Assembly: GCF_001583435.1 (NCBI RefSeq)
Contig: NZ_CP013251.1
Coordinates: 3,175,215-3,239,214, forward strand
Source of the DNA: Endozoicomonas montiporae CL-33
Lineage (GTDB): Bacteria > Pseudomonadota > Gammaproteobacteria > Pseudomonadales > Endozoicomonadaceae
Reading direction: 5' to 3'
Length of the DNA: 64,000 nucleotides
Below, in pieces: positions 9,357-17,734 of the stretch. The notes under the pieces were generated by a model. The model was not told the DNA's origin and made no database searches. It worked only from the letters and a program-made list of their open reading frames with translations. The stretch's first letter is position 1. Each line of letters starts with the position of its first letter. Both the position numbers and the translations under genes were made by a program.

Positions 9357-11621
9357 GTGAAAGGGATTGATCCAAATTCTTCTAACGTCAGTACTCAGTA
9401 CCCCAAGCAGGAGAAACCTGCTAAAGCTGAAGAAACACGTGAAGTTAAGATTGGCGATAAAGAAGCCAAACTCAGTACGCCTAAAAAATGGTTGAACAGA
9501 CTGATCTCTGTACTCTCCACGCCCAGTGAGTGGGGCCGCTCAATCAAGGCAAAACTAAAAACGATCAGCCCCTTTCGACACACACCTCAACCTAAGGATC
9601 AACCGCCAAAAGCCGAGGGCACCCCACTTCAGGAACGCTCGGTTACTACTGTAAACGGCAGCGAGACTCCTTCAGTCAGAAGGGGTCCTCTACCCGCACC
9701 ACCTGTTTCGGAAAGGCCAGCCTTAAAACCTAAACCTCGCACTTCGAACGGACCTGCTTTACCGCCCAGATCGTCTAATCCAGACAGCCCTGCTTTAAAA
9801 CCTCGACCTTCCGGTTCAAACCAACCTCAGCCAAGGAAGCCCGTTCCTGAAGTGATGCCCCAACCGAAGTCACTGGTAGAGTTTGGAACGCATTTTGCCA
9901 AAGGTGATTATTTTGATCAGACCGGCAATATTAATAAGAATCTCGTTAAGGTACATTTGGGACGGTTAAGTAAAGAGCAGCTGAGACCCGTTAAGAGTAA
10001 TGATGCCTTCAAAAGTTTACCTCTGAAATCAAAGACATTGGTTCAGGAAGTGTATGCTGAGAAAAAAGTGACTGAAGAAATTGCCAAGATATCGGATGGT
10101 TCACCGGAAGAGCGACAAGAAAAGTTACAAAATCTGAGAGAAAGACTCGGAGTACTCTATACCAATAAAGAAACAGGACAGCCTGCAGAAACGTCTCGAC
10201 TTCTTGTGAAAGAGTTTGACCGGCAGCTGTTAACTGAAAAATACTCAGCAGCCTATGATGCAAAAACAGAGCTTGATCCAAAATTACAAGACAACTTTCC
10301 AGACGATAAGGAATTAAAAGAAAATCTTACAGAAGAAAATAAACAAATCCTTAGAAACTACGCACGGCTGAAGCTGGACTCTCAAGATATAACTGAAGCA
10401 CTCACTGCACGAGCTGATAGAACACAACGCTTTCAGTCTGAGGCAGTACCCAAATTCAGGGACATAGTCTGCGATAAGGACAGCTGTGCCGCTGAACCAA
10501 ACCATCTTTATCACTGCAATACTGTTGAGACACCTTCGGGGACCTACGTAGCGGCTCAAGGCTGCGTAGAAGAAACAGAGGCAAACTTTATTTCTATGCT
10601 GGCATACCAGAAATCAGCTATATCCGTTTCACTGGTCAGTAAAGAGGAGCTTGATGCCCCAAAAATCACTCCAGACAACCCAATTGGAAAAAAATCAAAC
10701 AAACGCACAACAAGTGCAGGCCCTCGAAATGTTGGTGAAGAAAAAACCTACAACAACGTTACGGTAAAGCTCGAAAATCAATTTTGGTTGGATGATGGAA
10801 ACATAAGGGTAGATGTACTTAAACTGGATGGAGAGCAACACTTTCGAGTTTACGATACCGGTTGGGAAGATCACACTTCCGGCAACCCATCAAGACTTGC
10901 TGCGCTCTCAGTACTTATTGAGCAGTTAAGACAGGACCCTTCCGTCGCTGATCGTAAAGATAATCCGACAATCGTTAACTGCAATGCTGGCATTGGACGA
11001 ACAGGCACACTCATTACTCTTAATAGCAGTACCAGAGAGTATCTTGAACATGGTCAGGTGACTTCAAATGTTGACGACGTCATACTCAAGGCCAGAGAAA
11101 CACGCAAGTCATTTGTTCAAACTGCCGGGCAACACAACACGCTTAAAGCCTTACATCAGGACTTACCTTCCGTACTTAATCCATTACTGAATGCAGCCGG
11201 GCTGGAAGTGCCCGAGGTTGTTCACGAAGCAGTTGCTGATAATGAAGCCGATGTTTACGAAAATCTCAGACTCTCTCCCTCCGATTCAGAAGAAGCCGCT
11301 GAAGCCGAGAGCATTGCATCATCTCAACATCAAACGTCGGGAACAGTTTCAACCGCTAAACAATTTATGGAACGATTTACATCCGGTGAGTATAATCACG
11401 AAAATTTCTGGGACGCTGTTTCTCAGGATATTTCAACAATCCACAATTCTACTCAATTGAGAATCCTCACCAGCGAAATCAGCAATTTCGCCAAAGACTA
11501 TCCAGAGTATGAAGAAGCTGCAATGGAAGTGCAGAAAATAGTTGACCAGCAAATGGAAAGTATTGCCGAACCTGGCAGCGTTGTTGATAGCATCAACAAA
11601 CCTCCCATTCAGGTTCGTTAA
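9357..11621 (+). CDS. Putative effector with classical tyrosine-phosphatase domain
   Basis: 754 residues, GTG start at 9357 with AGGAG at 9346-9350. No signal peptide. Residues about 75-170 are Pro/Ser/Lys-rich with PxxP motifs (LPAPPVSERP, ALPPRSSNPD, ALKPRPSGSN) that resemble SH3 ligands. Residues about 365-600 match a classical protein tyrosine phosphatase: PSGTYVAAQGCVEETEANFI corresponds to the YIATQGP region, GWED (catalytic acid D505) to the WPD loop, and NCNAGIGRTG to the P-loop, giving nucleophile C542 and R548. The last 150 residues are helical and acidic. This architecture resembles injected phosphatases such as YopH and SptP. Flanking genes are small exported accessory proteins. 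Effector status is inference; the phosphatase fold is well supported. Confidence 0.85.
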   Translation: MKGIDPNSSNVSTQYPKQEKPAKAEETREVKIGDKEAKLSTPKKWLNRLISVLSTPSEWGRSIKAKLKTISPFRHTPQPKDQPPKAEGTPLQERSVTTVNGSETPSVRRGPLPAPPVSERPALKPKPRTSNGPALPPRSSNPDSPALKPRPSGSNQPQPRKPVPEVMPQPKSLVEFGTHFAKGDYFDQTGNINKNLVKVHLGRLSKEQLRPVKSNDAFKSLPLKSKTLVQEVYAEKKVTEEIAKISDGSPEERQEKLQNLRERLGVLYTNKETGQPAETSRLLVKEFDRQLLTEKYSAAYDAKTELDPKLQDNFPDDKELKENLTEENKQILRNYARLKLDSQDITEALTARADRTQRFQSEAVPKFRDIVCDKDSCAAEPNHLYHCNTVETPSGTYVAAQGCVEETEANFISMLAYQKSAISVSLVSKEELDAPKITPDNPIGKKSNKRTTSAGPRNVGEEKTYNNVTVKLENQFWLDDGNIRVDVLKLDGEQHFRVYDTGWEDHTSGNPSRLAALSVLIEQLRQDPSVADRKDNPTIVNCNAGIGRTGTLITLNSSTREYLEHGQVTSNVDDVILKARETRKSFVQTAGQHNTLKALHQDLPSVLNPLLNAAGLEVPEVVHEAVADNEADVYENLRLSPSDSEEAAEAESIASSQHQTSGTVSTAKQFMERFTSGEYNHENFWDAVSQDISTIHNSTQLRILTSEISNFAKDYPEYEEAAMEVQKIVDQQMESIAEPGSVVDSINKPPIQVR

Positions 11622-11632
11622 CCACTGTTCAC

Positions 11633-11667
11633 AAATCAGGTATGTCATCTAAAAATATACCTGATTT
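11633..11667 (+). terminator. Hairpin after the tyrosine-phosphatase gene
   Basis: A perfect 11-bp stem, AAATCAGGTAT (11633-11643) with ATACCTGATTT (11657-11667), loop 13. The following sequence is only weakly T-rich, so terminator activity is probable but not certain. Confidence 0.55.
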
Positions 11668-11804
11668 CTGGTTTACCTAATGCCACACTCAACTTGACTT
11701 TTCTGACAACAAAGTCTTCTACAGACGTTTATATAATTCTTTTGTCACGTTTAATATTGTTGTCTATAACATTACTTCGCCGTCTAATTACGAGTGAATG
11801 TCTG

Positions 11805-12683
11805 ATGTTATTCCGCGCTCTGAAAAAAACAGGGCTAATCGCCTTGTTTATCATTTCTGTTTTCGCTCTTCAAGCACAGGCCGAGAATGAATCTACCCAT
11901 GAGTACCGAAGACCACCGAGCATGCTTCCTGAGAACATCGATAAGCTAAAACCAACTGTCCTATTGTGCTTCGTCAGGGAAGATAAAAAAGAATACGACC
12001 AGACCCAGAACGTCAGAGAATGTAAAGAATATATTGGCTATGTCACTAAAGCATTGCCTGAAACAAACAGCGCCCATGTCTGCAAATATGATGTCAATGG
12101 AACTGAAATGACTGAGTACACACACTTCGAGTGGCTGGACGCTGACTTCTACGCAATTGATGGATTCATGCATTTCCATGCATCAACCGTTACGATTCCC
12201 GGTTCGGAAGATTATTATTACGCCATGAGGCCTTCGAACCGTCCCTCTACAAATATCGAACCCATTTGCGCATTTGTGCACAAAAAAGAAGGTAAAATAT
12301 CTTTTGGTTATGAACATAACGATAATGGCAATCTGACCTGCGGAAAACAGAAGATTGTCAGAGCAGTGTATAACCATACTTACGAAAGAATTAACTGTGC
12401 AAAAGCACCACAAGATTCCGGCTTTTCACTTCTTGAAACAATGCCCAAACCCGGTGGCGCACCAGGCTCATGCCCTGACGATGCAGTCACCACAAAGTGT
12501 CGTGATTGTAATGGTGACGGCTGTGGTGCCTTCAAGTGTTCTGCATTTACACATTGGGACACATGTCCGGACGACACTCTCTGTGGTTATGAAAAATGTG
12601 TAGGTGGATTTTGTCCAGACAAACCATGGTGTAGACCTGCAGAGAAATCTACACAGAAAACTATGAAAGCTGACGAATTATAA
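11805..12683 (+). CDS. Exported Cys-rich protein, unknown function
   Basis: 292 residues from the ATG at 11805; the longer in-frame extension to 11694 lacks a ribosome site and would bury the signal. MLFRALKKTGLIALFIISVFALQAQA is a good signal peptide. The body has no recognised fold. The last 70 residues are Cys-dense (GSCPDDAVTTKCRDCNGDGC, then CSAFTHWDTC and CGYEKCVGGFC), suggesting a disulfide-bonded module, resembling eukaryote-like extracellular Cys-rich domains. It follows the phosphatase gene on the same strand and ends at a strong bidirectional hairpin. Possibly a secreted host-interaction protein; not assigned. Confidence 0.65.
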   Translation: MLFRALKKTGLIALFIISVFALQAQAENESTHEYRRPPSMLPENIDKLKPTVLLCFVREDKKEYDQTQNVRECKEYIGYVTKALPETNSAHVCKYDVNGTEMTEYTHFEWLDADFYAIDGFMHFHASTVTIPGSEDYYYAMRPSNRPSTNIEPICAFVHKKEGKISFGYEHNDNGNLTCGKQKIVRAVYNHTYERINCAKAPQDSGFSLLETMPKPGGAPGSCPDDAVTTKCRDCNGDGCGAFKCSAFTHWDTCPDDTLCGYEKCVGGFCPDKPWCRPAEKSTQKTMKADEL

Positions 12684-12707
12684 GCAGAACACCTGACATC
12701 TGCTAAT

Positions 12708-12732
12708 GCAGGATGGCTGATAGCCATCCTGC
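12708..12732. terminator. Bidirectional terminator hairpin between Cys-rich gene and dinG
   Basis: A perfect 10-bp stem, GCAGGATGGC (12708-12717) and GCCATCCTGC (12723-12732), with a 5-base loop, lies between two converging genes. T runs are weak on both sides. Confidence 0.6.
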
Positions 12733-12778
12733 TATCAAACCACCATCGTCTTGCTCGCTTTAAGCAACAACCGTAAAT

Positions 12779-14929
12779 CTACAAAACCGCATGCTCCACT
12801 TCCTGCCTGAAAGGCGGCAAAGAGTTCAGAATCATACGACCATACCTTTGCGTCACCACCCTTCGATCCATGAGGGTAATGCGTCCGGTGTCCTGCTCAG
12901 TTCGTAACAGGCGACCACAGGCCTGCACCAGTTTAATGGCAGCATCTGGAACGGTAATTTCCATAAACGGATTACGCCCCTGAGCTTCCAGCCAGTCAGC
13001 CAGAGCCGCTTCGACCGGGTCATCCGGTACTGCAAACGGAATCTTGGCAATGACCACATGCTCGCAGTATTCTCCGGGCAAATCGATACCCTCAGCCAGA
13101 CTTGCCAAACCAAACAGAATGCTGGTTTTACCTTCATCGATGTTTTTACGATGCAGCTTCAGCAGCTCTTGCCGGGAGTAGTCATCCTGTAAAAGAATCT
13201 GATCCCGCAGCGCCTGTTCCAGCCCGTAATACACATCGTTCATCTGTCGTCTGGAAGAGAATAGTACCAATGAGCCTTTTATACCCTGAAGCAGTTCCGG
13301 CAACATCTCGACAATTTCCTCAGTGTGCGCCTCACTGTCACGAGGGTTGGACTCCATCGCTGGAATCACCAGTCTGGCAGCCGTCGCATGCTGAAACGGG
13401 CTGGGCACAATGACACACTTCGATTCTGATGGAATGCCGGAACGCATACGATAACGGTTAAAGTTACCCAGAGCGGCCAGAGTTGCAGACGTCACGATAG
13501 AGGCATAACCCGGGTTCCACAAAGTCTGCCACAACGTCATAGACGACAGAATAGGACTGCTGAACACTTCCAGTTCTTCACCGAACGAGCCTTCCGTCCA
13601 TTTCACCCAGCGAGCGCTGGGCGGCTCACCTTCCGGATCAGGCAACGAATAGGTCAGCCATAACTGAAACTGGCTTTCCATGCGCATCTGCATAGCGCCA
13701 ATTTCAGGGTATAACTGTTCGGCCTGCCAGCGATCAATTCCGGGAACATCACCATCCATGGCATCGTTCAGGTCTTTGGCCACTTTTTCCAGCATGCCAC
13801 TGCAACGACTGAAACCGGCTTTCAATACTTCTGCCTGCTGACGGATAGCAGCCGGTACAACACCTTCCGGAAAACGATACACGGCAACCGTTAAATCACC
13901 CTGCACTCTGGGCTCAAACGTCGCTTCCCGATGCAACATTTGTCGGGTATGTCCCAGCGCATTCACCAGTTGATCAAATTCCGGTTGCAGCTTTTCCAGA
14001 CGTTCCCCCAGCTCACCGGGCAAGGCGTTCTGACCCAACACTTTCTGCAAATGTTTTCCGGCCTTTTCCAGCCAGCTGGCCGTTCCTTTCAGACGGGCAT
14101 GACAGGCAAAGTGATCAATAGCCTTATCCGGCAGGTGATGGCCTTCGTCAAAAATATAAATGCAGTCTTTCGGATCAGGCAGAATTGCCCCACCGCCCAG
14201 CGCCAGATCAGCCAACACCAGATCATGGTTGGTCACCACCACATCGGCCTGATCAAGGTCATTGCGTGCCTTGTAGAACGGACACTGGTTGAAATAACCA
14301 CAACGTCTGCCACTGCACTGGGCATGATCGGTGGTAATCAAACGCCATTGCTGGTCTTCCAGAGCCTCCGGCCAGCTATCGCGATCACCCTGCCATTTTG
14401 AAGCAGCAAACTCTTCCAGCATATGCTGATAGAGCTTCAGTGCCGTTTCATCCTGTTCTCCGGCACTGCCTTCTCCGGCAAACATATCCATCAGCGAAGC
14501 CACCGACTGTTCTTCCTGCAGCAGTCGATCCAGTTTGCTCAGGCAGGCATAACGCCCGCGACCTTTTGCCAGGGTAAAAGAAAATTTCAGGCCGGTTTTA
14601 AGAATGATGTCCGGCAGGTCTTTGCTGATAATCTGTTCCTGCAACGTGACCGTCGCCGTTGAAATCACCAGTCGTTTGCCTGCAGCTTTCGCCATGGCAA
14701 CGGCCGGAATCACATAGCCCACCGTTTTGCCGGTGCCGGTGCCGGCTTCTATCACGGTCACCGACGGGTCCGACGTTCTTCGCCCTTCACTGTCGGTGTC
14801 AATATCCCCCAGCGCCCGGGCAATTTCAGCAATCATCTGCTTCTGACCGGGACGAGCCTGCAGCTGCTTACTTTTCAGAAAAGCACTGTAAGCCGTCTGG
14901 ATGGTTTTTTTCTGGGATTCTTCAAGCAC
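12779..14929 (-). CDS. dinG: ATP-dependent DNA helicase DinG
   Basis: 716 residues, the size of E. coli DinG, a 5'-3' superfamily 2 iron-sulfur helicase (XPD-like) that removes R-loops and helps at stalled forks. Walker A EAGTGTGKT at about residues 61-69, four Fe-S cysteines at C129, C205, C210 and C216 (RYACLS, QCSGRRC, QCPFYK), DEGH box at 261-264, and C-terminal helicase motif VQACGRLLRTEQD. It lies 40 bp downstream of a DUF1145-like gene on the same strand. The only plausible promoter zone, upstream of that gene, holds a LexA box, agreeing with SOS control of dinG in E. coli. Confidence 0.96.
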   Translation of the reverse strand: MLEESQKKTIQTAYSAFLKSKQLQARPGQKQMIAEIARALGDIDTDSEGRRTSDPSVTVIEAGTGTGKTVGYVIPAVAMAKAAGKRLVISTATVTLQEQIISKDLPDIILKTGLKFSFTLAKGRGRYACLSKLDRLLQEEQSVASLMDMFAGEGSAGEQDETALKLYQHMLEEFAASKWQGDRDSWPEALEDQQWRLITTDHAQCSGRRCGYFNQCPFYKARNDLDQADVVVTNHDLVLADLALGGGAILPDPKDCIYIFDEGHHLPDKAIDHFACHARLKGTASWLEKAGKHLQKVLGQNALPGELGERLEKLQPEFDQLVNALGHTRQMLHREATFEPRVQGDLTVAVYRFPEGVVPAAIRQQAEVLKAGFSRCSGMLEKVAKDLNDAMDGDVPGIDRWQAEQLYPEIGAMQMRMESQFQLWLTYSLPDPEGEPPSARWVKWTEGSFGEELEVFSSPILSSMTLWQTLWNPGYASIVTSATLAALGNFNRYRMRSGIPSESKCVIVPSPFQHATAARLVIPAMESNPRDSEAHTEEIVEMLPELLQGIKGSLVLFSSRRQMNDVYYGLEQALRDQILLQDDYSRQELLKLHRKNIDEGKTSILFGLASLAEGIDLPGEYCEHVVIAKIPFAVPDDPVEAALADWLEAQGRNPFMEITVPDAAIKLVQACGRLLRTEQDTGRITLMDRRVVTQRYGRMILNSLPPFRQEVEHAVL

Positions 14930-14969
14930 TATCTTCTAGCTCACCCTTTAAGTACTCAACTACGTAAGT

Positions 14970-15245
14970 TCACTCATCAGAAACAGCCACATCGGGCAGC
15001 CGTTTCATTAATGTCATTAAATGAAAACCGCCGAAAACAATGATCAGCAGGCGGTCTTTGACCGAAAGAGGAGACCCCAGAGCCTGAAAGCGTCGCCCGA
15101 AAAACCACTGTTCCAGACCATGCACCAGCAGCACCAGGGGCAACAGCCACAGCAGAACAGAGTAGAGAGGTTGGGCAAAGGGAATAAACAGGTTGCGAAT
15201 GGATCCCAGCCAGAACAGGCCGATGATAAATTTCCCCGCTTTCAC
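14970..15245 (-). CDS. Small inner-membrane protein, DUF1145-like
   Basis: 91 residues with two or three hydrophobic segments (FIIGLFWLGSIRNLFIPF, LYSVLLWLLPLVLLVHGLEQ, and a weaker one near LLIIVFGGFHLMTL). Pattern and length resemble the DUF1145 family of uncharacterised gammaproteobacterial membrane proteins. It precedes dinG by 40 bp and shares its LexA-box promoter region, hinting at SOS induction together with dinG. No catalytic residues are visible. Confidence 0.7.
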   Translation of the reverse strand: MKAGKFIIGLFWLGSIRNLFIPFAQPLYSVLLWLLPLVLLVHGLEQWFFGRRFQALGSPLSVKDRLLIIVFGGFHLMTLMKRLPDVAVSDE

Positions 15246-15304
15246 AATGGACTCCTGTTGGTCTTTTTCTGACAGGGAGTGTAACGAATTTATGCCAATG
15301 TTTC

Positions 15305-15320
15305 CTGTACATCGAGACAG
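15305..15320 (-). promoter_or_regulatory. LexA (SOS) box upstream of the DUF1145-dinG unit
   Basis: CTGTACATCGAGACAG fits the consensus CTGT-N8-ACAG exactly and is followed by TA as in strong E. coli boxes. It lies about 60 bp upstream of the DUF1145-like start codon and points to LexA repression of the dinG transcript. Inference from the motif and from known SOS control of dinG. Confidence 0.75.
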
Positions 15321-15423
15321 TATTTTCTATTGTGATCGTTTACAAACCACTTATGGCAGGGATATAGCCATGGTTTACACGCGACTCTTTATGTCATTAC
15401 CGCAACTTATGTTATCGCGGCAA

Positions 15424-15444
15424 CTCCCGGCGAAACACCGGGAG
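15424..15444 (-). terminator. Hairpin downstream of ychJ
   Basis: CTCCCGG and CCGGGAG form a 7-bp stem with a 7-base loop just beyond the ychJ stop. No clear T run follows on the minus strand, so this is a weak call. Confidence 0.45.
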
Positions 15445-15456
15445 ACAACCCTCAAC

Positions 15457-15966
15457 TTAACCGCAGCACTTTTTATATTTTTTACCGCTGCCACACAGAC
15501 AGGGATCATTACGCCCGGGCATGGTTGCCGGAATATCCGGATAAATGAAGTACCATTGTCCATTCTCCAGAATAAAATCAGACGTTTCGTGGTGAGCCGA
15601 CTCACCAGAGCCATCACGGTACCATGCCTTGAACTCGACAATGCCTTTCCTGTCTCCGGCCTGACCCGCTTCGGTTCGCAACACATCAAGGCGAGTCCAC
15701 TCCGTGCTGTCTGCACGCTTCATAATGCCGGCTTTATCCAGCCCATCGTGCTGACGGGGCCAGGTGGTCTTTAGCAGATAATCCACCTTCTTCAGATAAT
15801 AAGCACAGAATCGTGATCGCATGAGCTGCTCGGCTGTAGAAGCCGCTTTGCCATTATGAAAAGATTGACAACAATGCAGATAGGTGTGACCACTTCCACA
15901 CGGACATAATGACTCGGGTGATATAACATTCATAGTCAATCGGTATTGCTCATTGGAATTGCTCAT
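15457..15966 (-). CDS. ychJ: YchJ-family protein with two SEC-C zinc motifs
   Basis: 169 residues. An N-terminal SEC-C motif (LCPCGSGHTYLHCC) and a C-terminal one (NDPCLCGSGKKYKKCC) bracket an NTF2-like core (AEQLMRSRFCAYYLKKVDYL; then VEFKAWYRDGSG), the layout of E. coli YchJ. SEC-C motifs bind zinc, as in SecA, where they contact SecB and ribosomes; YchJ's own role is unknown. Monocistronic by context, divergent from the hypothetical gene at 16153. Confidence 0.88.
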   Translation of the reverse strand: MSNSNEQYRLTMNVISPESLCPCGSGHTYLHCCQSFHNGKAASTAEQLMRSRFCAYYLKKVDYLLKTTWPRQHDGLDKAGIMKRADSTEWTRLDVLRTEAGQAGDRKGIVEFKAWYRDGSGESAHHETSDFILENGQWYFIYPDIPATMPGRNDPCLCGSGKKYKKCCG

Positions 15967-16152
15967 GGGTATTCGGGTCAGTGTGCCTACTATGATCTTC
16001 TGTCGTCAATATGTGGTTACTTCTATTATGGTTATCTTCAACCAGTCATCAAAACCAAGCCTTAACTTATCCGGAGTCTGTTGCTAAAACTCAATAAAGG
16101 CTGAAGAAGTCTACTAAAAATTAATATTAATTTAAGTTCGGATTATAAAGAC

Positions 16153-17235
16153 ATGCCAGACAGTGCTTACTATCAAGTATTTTCACTGCTACAATTCGTT
16201 ACGCTCATCAAATCCCGATTATCAGACAGAACTCATATAACAGGATTCATTCTATTAGCACTCTCTCTGAAACCTGTAATGACAAAGGCAGATTCGGAAT
16301 ACCATACGTCGGATCAATACCTTTCCGAAAAAGACCATTTTGAAGCCCGATTAATTAACGACTTTAATTGTAAAAAACTATCAGACACCGAGTTACAAAA
16401 AGAACTTGATGCACATTCAAAATTATTACTAAACAGTCTTTTGGGTGAAAAGCTATTAACAACCCCATGGCTTAGCTGTACTCCAAGAGAAGAAAATGAC
16501 ATGGATAGCCAATGGGGCTCAGAATCAGATCCGGCATTTCCTGATAACACAGAAAAACATCTTTTGTTCAACCGAGGAGCCTCTGAGTCAGGTGTTCTTA
16601 ATGCTATACCCTTTATAATGCCTGTCCTCCTTTTTTCGTTAGACCATCTTAACATCAAGGGAAAAACCGGTTACGACTCTTATGCTTTACTGCATCATTT
16701 ACCGGTAGGACTAGGAGCCAGTTATTATTATCTAACCAGACAGCAATCTTACGAAGAAAGGGTATCCAGTGGCTTTCAACCCGAAGGATCCGGAGACACA
16801 ATTATACCCTTAATGAGCCTCGGCTATGCCATTTACGAATTTATAGATTCAGTAATAAATCGTAGCCCTGAATATTTATTTCATAGCAGTTTTTTGATTG
16901 CAGGAATATCCTCAGCTCACTATTATGGCATGATCTCAATGGTGACAGACGGGCTGTCAATGGAACTGTCTTCAATAGCTCTGCACTATTATCACAAACA
17001 CAAAGGAACATCTAATTTTAACAGATACACTGTAGTCTACTTTATTTCCAGGTATGGAATGTACGGACATATATCTTATTCTATAGTAAATGCCTTCCTG
17101 ACAAATAACGACTATGAGCACTATCCTTTATTAACTGGAGTTACGCACCCTCTACGAATCATCAAGGTTTCCGAACGAGGTCATTGCTCTGTAGCCCTGA
17201 TTCCTTCGTTTAAGGTGCGTAACATCAGTTATTAA
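16153..17235 (+). CDS. Hypothetical membrane-associated protein with repeat-derived C-terminus
   Basis: 360 residues, not recognised. It is more AT-rich than its neighbours. A hydrophobic stretch at about residues 32-43 (GFILLALSLKPV) could be a signal or anchor, and further hydrophobic segments follow (SGVLNAIPFIMPVLLFSLDH; FHSSFLIAGISSAHYYGM), so it may span the membrane several times. The last 35 residues (326-360, from LLTGVTHPLR to the stop) are encoded entirely by a 109-bp inverted-repeat element that recurs, almost identical and non-coding, at 54778-54886. The native C-terminus has therefore been replaced or extended by a repeat insertion. Start codon uncertain; no strong ribosome site seen. 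Confidence 0.55.
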   Translation: MPDSAYYQVFSLLQFVTLIKSRLSDRTHITGFILLALSLKPVMTKADSEYHTSDQYLSEKDHFEARLINDFNCKKLSDTELQKELDAHSKLLLNSLLGEKLLTTPWLSCTPREENDMDSQWGSESDPAFPDNTEKHLLFNRGASESGVLNAIPFIMPVLLFSLDHLNIKGKTGYDSYALLHHLPVGLGASYYYLTRQQSYEERVSSGFQPEGSGDTIIPLMSLGYAIYEFIDSVINRSPEYLFHSSFLIAGISSAHYYGMISMVTDGLSMELSSIALHYYHKHKGTSNFNRYTVVYFISRYGMYGHISYSIVNAFLTNNDYEHYPLLTGVTHPLRIIKVSERGHCSVALIPSFKVRNISY

Positions 17236-17236
17236 T
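17128..17236 (+). repeat. 109-bp MITE-like element, coding copy
   Basis: Identical, apart from one base, to the reverse complement of 54778-54886. Ends are inverted repeats: TTATTAACTGGAGTTACGCA on the left and, read inward from the right, ATTAATAACTGATGTTACGC. This copy lies inside the 3' end of the gene at 16153 and supplies its last 35 codons and TAA. Confidence 0.93.
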
Positions 17237-17734
17237 ACAACTCGCAACGCCCGCCACTATTATTTCAGCATTCAATTTTGCCATGACGTACGGGTTAATT
17301 TTAAAGTTTATTAAATCGAACTCTCAAAAGTAGATAATCAGATGACGTCAAACATCATTCACAACTGTTCTATTTTCATACTAAAGTCTGCAAAATAAAT
17401 CATCGTAACGATGAGAACACAGTCAACCAAGTCATTAGAGTTTGGACAAACCTGATCAAAATACACCCGCAACAAGCTACTCAAATGGGGCTGTTCACAG
17501 AATCCAAAATTAGTACTAGCGTCTACACCACACTTAATAGTAATGTGGCTCACTGCGGACACTGCACACCATGAATGGATAGAAGAGCAAAAACATTGTC
17601 AGAGAGCAACACTTGCTGGCAAATGGTCTGGGTAGAATGGAAGGCTGAAAGCCGGATGGTCTACTCGCTGAAATGATCTGTTAGCTATCCATCCATGGCT
17701 GAATAATAAATATAACCACAACAGAGAGCGACCT
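17237..17734. other. Intergenic region upstream of the TAXI-TRAP operon
   Basis: About 500 bp with no gene I can support. It should contain the promoter of the transporter. No clear operator, riboswitch or strong hairpin was recognised. Confidence 0.5.
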
